Source: Mesotaenium endlicherianum (lineage: Eukaryota > Streptophyta > Zygnematophyceae > Zygnematales > Mesotaeniaceae). Taken from it: 64,000 nucleotides of DNA. The stretch is taken from NCBI GenBank assembly GCA_009602735.1, contig WELA01009689.1, positions 170,831 to 234,830 on the forward strand, in the 5' to 3' direction. Each line of letters opens with the position of its first letter. The first letter of the stretch is position 1. A program made the position numbers and the translations under genes. Positions 61,051 through 64,000 of this stretch are shown here, piece after piece. Below the pieces are notes generated by a model. The model had not been told where the DNA came from and made no database searches. It saw nothing but the letters and a program-made list of their open reading frames with translations.

Positions 61051-62200
61051 TTGTTGCGTGTCTTCCCTCACCACACTCGAGTCGTCCCACCCCCTTCAGA
61101 ATGCATAAGTCTTATTCATAAGGTCCATGAAGAATCTAGGCACTTTGGAGTTAAATGCACGAGTTCTTTTCTGCAGACCGAGTTTTGGTGGGAGGGGTTG
61201 GTCACTCAGGTCAGCAATTTTGTTCGTTCATGCACGTCATGTGACCGCGTTAAGAACACTTTCAATGCACTTCCCTACCCTCTTCCCCTGCGTGGGCTTT
61301 TCTATCGATGGTCACTAGATTTGGCTGGGCCTTTATCCCGTTCTAAGTGTGGGATGCGCTACGTCCTTGTCATGATCGAGCACCTCACTAAGTGGATCGA
61401 GTTGGTGAGTATTCCTGATAAGTCCAGTGCCTACATTGCTTGAGCGTTCACTGAGCGAGTTGTATGCCGCTATGGGGCGTGTGCTGAGGTCCTCACTGAT
61501 CAAGGGTCAGAGTTTCAGGGTGACTTGGCTGAGTTGCTTGATAAGTCATTCATCGATCATCGCACTACCTCTTGAGACCACCCTCAGGCTGATGGTCTTG
61601 CTGAACGAATAGTCCAAACGGTCAAGCGCAGCCTCCGTAAGTATGCTCTCACGTGTGATGTGTTGGACTGGGATGTGCGTATTCCATGGCTGGCCATGGG
61701 TTACAATTTCAGCAACCAAGCCTCTTTGCGTTTGTACTCCCCTTACTTCCTCCTCTACGGTCAAGAACCCCTCCTCCCTTTTGCCATTTGTCGTCGTGTC
61801 ACTGTCCCCATTCACCCTGATGACCACAATCTGCTTTTGACTCACCTCAACGCAAGGGCTGCATTGTTTCTTAAGCACATGCCTATTGCTATGGGTAACT
61901 TGCTCACTGCTCAGCACCGGGACACTCTGCGTTATGCTCGTTTGCAAAGTGGGGTGTACAAACCACGCATGGTCAAGTTTGAGGTTGGTGATTATATCTA
62001 TATGCATCGCGAGGTGCAGGACACTCTCGATGTGCGGGCTGGTCCTGTCATTCTCCGTGTGCGCACAGTCAGTCCTAATGGGGTCCTTGCACTTGAGGGG
62101 TCTGATGGTCGTACTATTTGTGAGAACATAAAGAATTGCGCACCATGTCACTTGCCTAATATCGTGCATGAAGTTGACCCGATGCGAGCCACTGTTCGCG
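61051..62200 (+). CDS. Integrase region of the methyltransferase element (broken copy)
   Basis: The N-terminal zinc-binding region reads HEESRHFGV then CTSCDRVKNTF. The core starts with SLDLAGPL, and the second Asp block (LTDQGSEFQG) and HPQADGLAER follow. The C-terminal part has VGDYIYMHREVQD, then AGPVILRVRTV and APCHLPN, a GPY/F-type DNA-binding module. The PHD finger follows at once. No chromodomain is present. Confidence 0.8.
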
Positions 62201-62211
62201 CTAATCACCCG

Positions 62212-62346
62212 TGTTGAGGGTGTGGTTCGAGTCGTCGTCCTGCTTCTATGCTGTTGTGCAATCGTTGCAATGCTGGTTGGCACTTGGTTTGCTTGGTTCC
62301 ACCTTTACTTAAAGTCCCTGCAGGTGACTGGTTTTGCCCCTCGTGC
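62212..62346 (+). CDS. PHD finger directly after the integrase
   Basis: The residues follow the PHD C4-H-C3 zinc pattern: a first Cys pair, then MLLCNRCNAGWHLVCL, a PPLLKVPAGDWF spacer and CPSC. The MLLC-x2-C-x4-WH-x2-C-x-PPL-x3-P-x-G-x-W-x-C-P-x-C signature is specific to PHD fingers of chromatin proteins, many of which read the histone H3 tail (K4 methyl state). It occupies the position taken by the chromodomain in the other gypsy elements of this window, so a targeting role is a reasonable inference. The copy is part of a broken element. Confidence 0.8.
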
Positions 62347-62399
62347 AGACCGCCACCTCTAGCTTAGGACCTCCTCATTACTTCCCTTCCCTTTTCGTA

Positions 62400-62828
62400 T
62401 ATTCCGTTACGTTTTGTGCTCTACGTGTATCCGTTCGTTGCTTCATTGCTTCCGTGCTGTCTTTGCAGGTCACCCTCCCTCCTCCTGGTGATTGGAGTCC
62501 CTGCTCCACGCCACGCGGAGTCTCTCGCCGCCGATGCTGACGCCTGCCATCGCGGACGCTCTTCGCGGGAGTTTCCTGGAGCGCGCGCACATACCTTCTC
62601 AGTGGCCCCGTGGCCGTCAGTCGGCCGCGTCGCCCCACCTCTTTTCCGTTACGGATGCCTATCCTGTGTCCGTTCGACACGTGTACCACCTGCAGTACCT
62701 CCCGCTTGGGTTCTACTTTCCAGGCTCTCCGGAGACCGTCCACAATTCTGTTGGTCCGAATGACCACATTCTAGCTCCTCCACATTCAGCTGCTCTCACA
62801 GTCCCCCGCCCGCAGCTGGGGGGGGGGT
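62400..62828 (+). other. C-terminal tail region of the methyltransferase element, unknown
   Basis: A frame from about 62492 (TPAIADALRGSFLERAHIPS, then VTDAYPVSVRHVYHLQYLPL) is open to 62833 and has a composition like real protein. I recognise no domain. It ends in a run of nine or ten G at 62818-62827. Confidence 0.35.
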
Positions 62829-62923
62829 ATTCATAGCTCATTATTTGCTCTCTAGTTAGTACTTTGTAGCTGCTCAGTTGCCCAGTAGTGCCCAGTTCAG
62901 ACCTCTCATATTCTTTTTCATTT

Positions 62924-62978
62924 ACAGCTCATAAGCTGTGGGCTTTTCCCCCTAATAGGGAGGGTTTTTACCCACAGC
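62924..62978 (+). other. Two adjacent hairpins upstream of the 3' LTR
   Basis: ACAGCT-CATA-AGCTGT (62924-62939) is followed by an overlapping stem GCTGTGGG (62935-62942) / CCCACAGC (62971-62978) with an inner C-rich/G-rich stem. They lie about 90 bases before the 3' LTR and could act as an RNA end-processing or transport structure. Confidence 0.4.
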
Positions 62979-63067
62979 ACTTGAGATAGCCAGTCTGTGC
63001 TATCCGCCCTTGTGGAGATTAGGGGTGTCGATGCCTAGCGTCCACCAACGGCCACTGTTACGACAGC

Positions 63068-63950
63068 TGTCATGCCCGTCCTTGTCGAGTCCTCTTTGGG
63101 TGTCTAGTTGTTCCTTGAGGGTGGAGGGTCACTTGCAGGCTCTAGTGGTTAGTCGGGTTAGGGCGGTAGGTGAGGATGGTCTAGTCTATGTGTCCTGGTG
63201 GTGAACCCTGGGACCCAGGATCTGCTCACGAGGTTCTGCTTTTGAGCAGCTGTGAGGCCCTTCCCAGATCACGCGCACTCTCTTTACCTCCACACACGGT
63301 GTTGCCGCCCACATGTGTGGAGGTCGACTCTCAGGTTCGCTCGCCTGAAGGGTCGGCGCGGGTACCCAGGGGGATCCCCCATGGTCCATGGCTAGATCAT
63401 CACTGTACCATAGGCAATCCCCATGGGTATGCCCAAGGATTGCAAGGGATTAGGGAGAGTAGGGGATATAGGGGTGTGAAGTTCACTTTTGGCCATAGTC
63501 ATTGAGTTGTACGTGTGTGTGTCGACCACTAGGTTCTCTTCTTTTTCAAATTTAGTTTATTGTGGATTTGTGCGAGATGACGCGATGACGCGTTCAACGC
63601 AGAGCTAAGAGTTTGGCGAGTTTTTGTAGGCACTGGGCATAGCATTCGAGAGCTCGCTACTTAGGCCGCGAGCTAACACCATTTCGGTGTTAGTTTTGTA
63701 TGTTCGTTTTTATGAGTGAGATGATATTTGTTCCTATGTGACTAAATGCTCGTAGTTTGTGCTACTCACTCTTGCTTTCCTCACTTCTATGTGTAGGTTG
63801 CTCGTAGTGTTCATCACCCCTCACATTTAGTCGCAAACACCCAATTCTTTCTCGCGGCCATACCATAGCTTTCCACTAGTAATTTGCTCGACAGAGTGGG
63901 TTCGGGCACTCACGCTCTAGGTAGTACTACTCTGCCTTAGCTTGTTTACA
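63068..63950 (+). repeat. 3' LTR, 883 bp
   Basis: Begins TGTCATGCCCGTCC and ends GCTTGTTTACA. It aligns with 52867-53752 along its full length. Confidence 0.85.
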
Positions 63951-64000
63951 GGTTTTTATAACTCATTTTTCGCTCTCTAGTTAGTACTTTGTAGCTGCTC
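63951..64000 (+). repeat. Second copy of the element's pre-LTR leader, running off the window
   Basis: GCTCTCTAGTTAGTACTTTG and its flanks match 62827-62877 (TATTCATAGCTC versus TTTATAACTC at the left). The DNA that precedes the 3' LTR thus begins again right after it, so a tandem or partly duplicated LTR unit probably continues beyond the edge. Confidence 0.7.

Larger units (their letters stand above)
52867..63950 (+). mobile_element. Ty3/gypsy element with cytosine methyltransferase and PHD finger
   Basis: Direct LTRs of 886 and 883 bp (52867-53752 and 63068-63950; ends TGTC and TTTACA) bound 9.3 kb of interior. The order is GC-rich repeat leader, gag with zinc knuckle, aspartic protease, DNMT3-like methyltransferase, reverse transcriptase, RNase H, integrase, PHD finger, unknown C-terminal tail, hairpins. 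No iMet-type PBS follows the 5' LTR, and no target-site duplication is visible. The LTRs differ at roughly 30-35 positions by eye (about 4 percent). The copy is broken, with roughly ten interruptions, but every domain is recognisable. Gypsy elements with DNMT domains have been reported from charophyte algae (de Mendoza and colleagues, 2018). Confidence 0.9.

Noticed and set aside
1-64000. tRNA or rRNA genes
   Set aside because: No cloverleaf with A and B boxes and no rRNA-like block was recognised by eye; a covariance-model scan would be needed to exclude them.

Overview
The window is eukaryotic nuclear DNA, most likely from the green lineage. Spliced, GC-rich host exons with GT-AG introns sit in a mass of nested Ty3/gypsy LTR retroelements whose primer-binding sites (TGGTATCRRAGC type) match the plant initiator-Met tRNA. 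My best guess is a streptophyte (charophyte) alga. That rests on the retroelement type (gypsy elements carrying a cytosine methyltransferase are known from charophytes) and on the plant-type PBS, not on a diagnostic host gene.

Layout. 1-2993: no convincing gene, with a cluster of G-box motifs near the left edge. 2994-5957 (minus): a two-exon, low-complexity host gene of unknown function. 5958-15275: intergenic DNA with LTR fragments and a second, unclassified dispersed repeat (family B). 15276-33425: a nest of LTR elements. It holds a minus-strand chromovirus relic (15276-18797), a large plus-strand element with 1.24-kb LTRs (18798-30810) split by a second minus-strand chromovirus (20999-26540), and a third plus-strand relic (31334-33425). 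33426-34740: family B again, ending in a run of hairpins. 36341-39462: parts of a host gene or genes around a 930-base assembly gap, including two core exons of a DBP4/DDX10-like DEAD-box RNA helicase. 40509-49465: a nearly complete chromovirus with 720-bp LTRs and two extra reading frames between the chromodomain and the 3' LTR. 50940-52485 (minus): possible exons of an unidentified host gene. 52867-63950: an 11-kb gypsy element carrying a DNMT3-like C5-cytosine methyltransferase between protease and reverse transcriptase and a PHD finger after the integrase. The last 50 bases repeat the 3' leader of that element, so the array continues past the edge.

The most interesting system is the 52867-63950 element. 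It pairs a DNA-methylation 'writer' with a histone-reading PHD finger where other gypsy elements here carry a chromodomain. All retroelement copies here are treated as fossils; the LTR pairs differ by roughly 4-5 percent by eye. Second in interest are the accessory ORFs of the 40509-49465 element, a hairpin next to the polypurine tract shared by several copies with paired base changes, and a stem-loop core shared by two otherwise different LTR types.
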